A stretch of 64,000 nucleotides of DNA. Origin: Lucifuga dentata (Eukaryota; Chordata; Actinopteri; Ophidiiformes; Bythitidae). This document shows, piece by piece, positions 60,760-64,000 of the stretch; position 1 is the first letter of the stretch; every line of letters starts with the position of its first letter. The translations under genes and the position numbers were made by a program. The notes below the pieces were generated by a model that saw nothing but the letters and a program-made list of their open reading frames with translations, was not told where the DNA came from and made no database searches. Location: the NCBI GenBank assembly GCA_014773175.1, contig VXCM01000064.1:372001-436000 (forward strand). Reading direction: 5' to 3'.

Positions 60760-63700
60760 ATGTGTTCTTTTCAAGATAAGCCAGATGAAACTCAGACCAT
60801 GCCATTCTAGTTATAATAAGAGATCAAAAATGTTCACATAACAAGGCAGGAACTCCCTCTTTACTCTTTGTCAAAGTAGTCCCAAATTACAAACAAAATG
60901 GGGAACATAAAGACTGGTGAATATTGCCAGACTCTCAGCATGGCGCACCTTCATGTGCAGGTGCCTTTAATACTAGAATAAGTCATCCGAGATTGGGGAG
61001 GCAAAAAAACGCACTCAACCAGATGGTCTCCATAAAGCACGGCATAAAGCTCTCCCAGATGTTGAGAGGTGGTTGTGGATCCGGTGACATGCAATGTGAG
61101 GGAGAAACTGGTAATGCAGAGTGTATTAGTGGTCTCTTTATGGGTGCATTAGGTGCTGTGGAGGGGAACGTTGGGGCCGCTGCCACTGCTGCCAGTGAGC
61201 TACTACCAGGGTTTATGCTTTGATGAACCTACCCTTGAAAAAGCGGGACATCCGTGATCGTATTCTGCAGAGCTAAGAAGACATCTCCTCCTCTTTAGCC
61301 TCCTGGAAAACATAAATCAGTTTCTCATATCATCATCTAGTCATATTCAATGCATATGCAGCTCTAATCAGTAAATCTGTCAGGTTTATCCCCTTTTAGT
61401 GATATATCAGATCCGTAATACTCTACCACATATGCAGTAAATCTTTGACAAAGGCTATGTTTCTTAAAAATTCCAAGACCGGGCTGCATGAAGCGAGAAC
61501 TTCACTTAAAAATGGACAGAGAGCAGAGGATGAGCACAGTTTGGAGTTTCAGTGAAAGTGTCATCTTTTTTTCTACAATAAACAGCGGCCCAGACAGGAA
61601 GCCAGGGTAGATTTCCCCTGTTCATTGTCCCCACTGAGGACTAGCAGAACATCTCAGTCTGATTAATGGCTGTACACTGTCTAATGAACAGTAATTGAAT
61701 GGTATAATGCAGTAGGTCCTTAAAAGCCCAGAGGAATTGTCTTCCTCTGCCTAGCTCTCTGGAAAAGCAAGGTGGTGACATTGTCTAGAGTTGATTATAG
61801 TTGACCTTGCATGGAGAGAATAAGGCCTTTTGAAATGGCTAACCTAAGCTTGGGGGAATAGGAACCTGGAAAACAGCTGAAAGACAAATGAAATGGACTT
61901 GCATTGGAAAAGGAAAGGAATGGATCAATGAAGTGGTCAATAATTATTTGATTTTTATCACAAAATTCTTAAGAAGAGGAAGACAATTGATCAAACATCC
62001 CCAGTCGTATTGGCATTTCTAACAATATTAATTAAGAAAAAATGCTTAGCTGACTGGTTGATAAATCAGCCAATAGTGTTAATCAAAACAAATGATAGTT
62101 GTAAACACAATACTAAACAAGCAAGTACAAATCTACCCTTGTCTACATTTCCTCGAAGTGTATGACATCCACCCGTAAATGCAGTCCCCCCTCATGAAAT
62201 CAATCAGCTCTTAACAGAGTGCATTCCATTGGAAAAGCCAACCTTCTGAAAGTTCAACAAAAGTCAGTCAACTGATTATAAGAAAAGCTTTGATAAATGT
62301 GCGTCAGGCTTTAGTCTGGTATCCTGCGCTCCCTTTCACCGAGACAGCCTGCCTTCACTCCCAGCGGACGTCTCCACTTGGCAGAGATGCTGAATCTCGT
62401 TATTCTTTATTTGGCCTGGACCACACAGGTCAATATCACACTCACTACCTCACCGGTATACTGTCTGTAAATGTATTCACTATTTAAATTCAATGCAATA
62501 AATCATTTAAAGCTTCAGCTGAAAATGTAATCATGTAATTGAATTTGGTCATCAATATCTACTATATACATGCATATATACAGAGCTCAAGGGGTATTTC
62601 ACGAGCATGCACGAGGACCAAAGTGGGAGGAAATCTGTCCGAAGTCAGTTCAAAGTATGAGTCATAGCAATGTAGTTATCTCTCATTATTATTCACCGTT
62701 CTCTAACTGATGAGGTTGGCGACAGTGAGACAGCAGCAGTCTGTTTGGACTCAAAGAAATGAAGGCGCGCATGCATGAATGATGGTGAGACTTTAAGTTA
62801 GGCAAGTTATAACTTCAAGTACCATTACTTCTGATCTGACAACAGCTTTTATAATATCAGTCATCTTCATTAAAACATTGATGAACATAAAACAGAAAAG
62901 CTGCAGTCGGCTGTTCTGATTGAGGAGGAACAGTTATGGTTTATGGTTTAACTATGATTTTCCTGATCTTGTGCTTTTTCTATTTGTGCATCTAGCGAAG
63001 CATTGTACTATTACACACATGCACTGGTTGTATCTCATTCTGGAATTATTTTGTCCAAGCTCAGAGGGGAGATTTATACAAATTATACAGTATAGAATCT
63101 GAAGAAAGTATAAAAAGTCTGTCATAGCTGTCAGTCTGCCTAAGTTGACAAATCAAAAACTGTTTCGTCAGTTGATCAGTCCAAAAAGTAGCTGAGTCTG
63201 TACACCAGGATTATTATTATCATTATCCATTATCTAATGGTCATTCCTTGGAATCTATAGCCAGTCTGAATCAGCAATATTCATGTATGACTAAAAGCAA
63301 TAAGTAATGAATTAAGGTATTGATGAGGTCTTTAGCCAGGGTCATAACTGGCCCCCAGAAGTCGATAATTATCCCGATAAGAATATCTTTATTGCAAAAG
63401 TGCATACGGCAGCAAAATCATCATCACACCAAAATATTCCCCTACAGTGTAATTGCCACTGCTTGAAATTATAGTTTTCATTAAAACAAAATGTTCAAGG
63501 TTATTGATTGCTTAAATAAGACTCAATATCTTCTCATTTCAAAGCCGAATGAAATTGCTTGGAATAGTAATATTACCCAACTACTGTGTACATTCATCAC
63601 AGTTACACGGCTTCATATTGCCATCCCTCGAGGATTATTAGAGCAAAATAAGTGTATTTAAATGAGTGTAATTTCTAGGAAGCACAGATCCATGCAGAAA

Positions 63701-64000
63701 CATCTGTATATAGAGCTCAGCCCTAATTCCTCACTGTGAATATACATAATAACCACAGTAAAGGACAGACATCAAATATAAGCACACACTGTTATAGAGC
63801 TCTGGTCTAATAACAAAGACACGCAACTATGTATTTTCTAAGCTGAATCTGACAGTTTCTCAGAGCATGCATATATGTAACTACATCTAAAGCCATATTA
63901 TATTAAACTGTACCTGGCACTCAGATGACTTTGATCCCATGTCTTTAGACCAGTAATGTGTCAGTTGCCCTTCACTGACAATCTGAAGAATGGGCGCACT

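Larger units (their letters stand above)
54131..64000. other. Long unique stretch, no gene recognised
   Basis: No frame in this interval has a known domain. The longest (114-120 codons at 55001-55345, 57797-58141 and 60120-60482) either cross undetermined bases or GA repeats, or have no recognisable motif. The stretch 63340-63710 is unique, AT-rich and rich in TAAT/ATTA strings. Confidence 0.5.

Overview
The window looks like intergenic or deep intronic DNA from a vertebrate, most likely a teleost fish. No complete gene could be recognised in any of the six frames. Open frames reach at most about 137 codons, many coincide with simple repeats, and none shows a protein family I can name. The support for a teleost is indirect: AT-rich unique sequence, very frequent CA/GT, GA/CT, GATA, GAAA and AAT microsatellites, and several repeat types that I associate with fish genomes. 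No species can be assigned.

Layout. 1-2.2 kb is unique sequence. At 2.25-2.95 kb lies a non-autonomous hAT-type transposon with a near-perfect 8-bp target duplication. At 3.18-3.55 kb is a rearranged copy of a repeat family with a period of about 178 bp; its second locus at 29.75-30.06 kb sits inside an element with terminal inverted repeats (29.55-30.30 kb). From 5 to 12 kb there is unique sequence with microsatellites and a retroposon-like tail near 9.7 kb. A dispersed repeat at 12.96-13.09 kb has an inverted relative at 42.11-42.25 kb. Two perfect 21-bp-arm hairpins lie at 15.5 and 19.6 kb. One weak candidate coding exon lies at 17.14-17.41 kb on the minus strand. A degenerate GGTAA pentanucleotide array fills 25.8-26.15 kb. 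A 588-bp MITE with arms of about 85 bp lies at 35.90-36.49 kb, a 72-bp tandem duplication at 38.5 kb, an AGTC-rich transposon remnant at 39.65-40.11 kb, a retroposon 3' end at 47.1-47.37 kb, and a degenerate dispersed repeat at 53.97-54.13 kb. The rest is unique sequence, parts of which have the AT-rich, TAAT-containing look of developmental enhancers. That impression is not evidence of conservation.

Assembly. There are 14 isolated single N positions and one run of 11 N. Nearly all lie in or beside homopolymers or dinucleotide repeats. At 41771 the sequence on both sides of the N is the same 18-bp string, which looks like an unmerged contig overlap.

No genes can be shown to work together here. 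The most useful content is the set of transposon structures, the hairpins, the assembly artefact and a short list of segments for comparative alignment.
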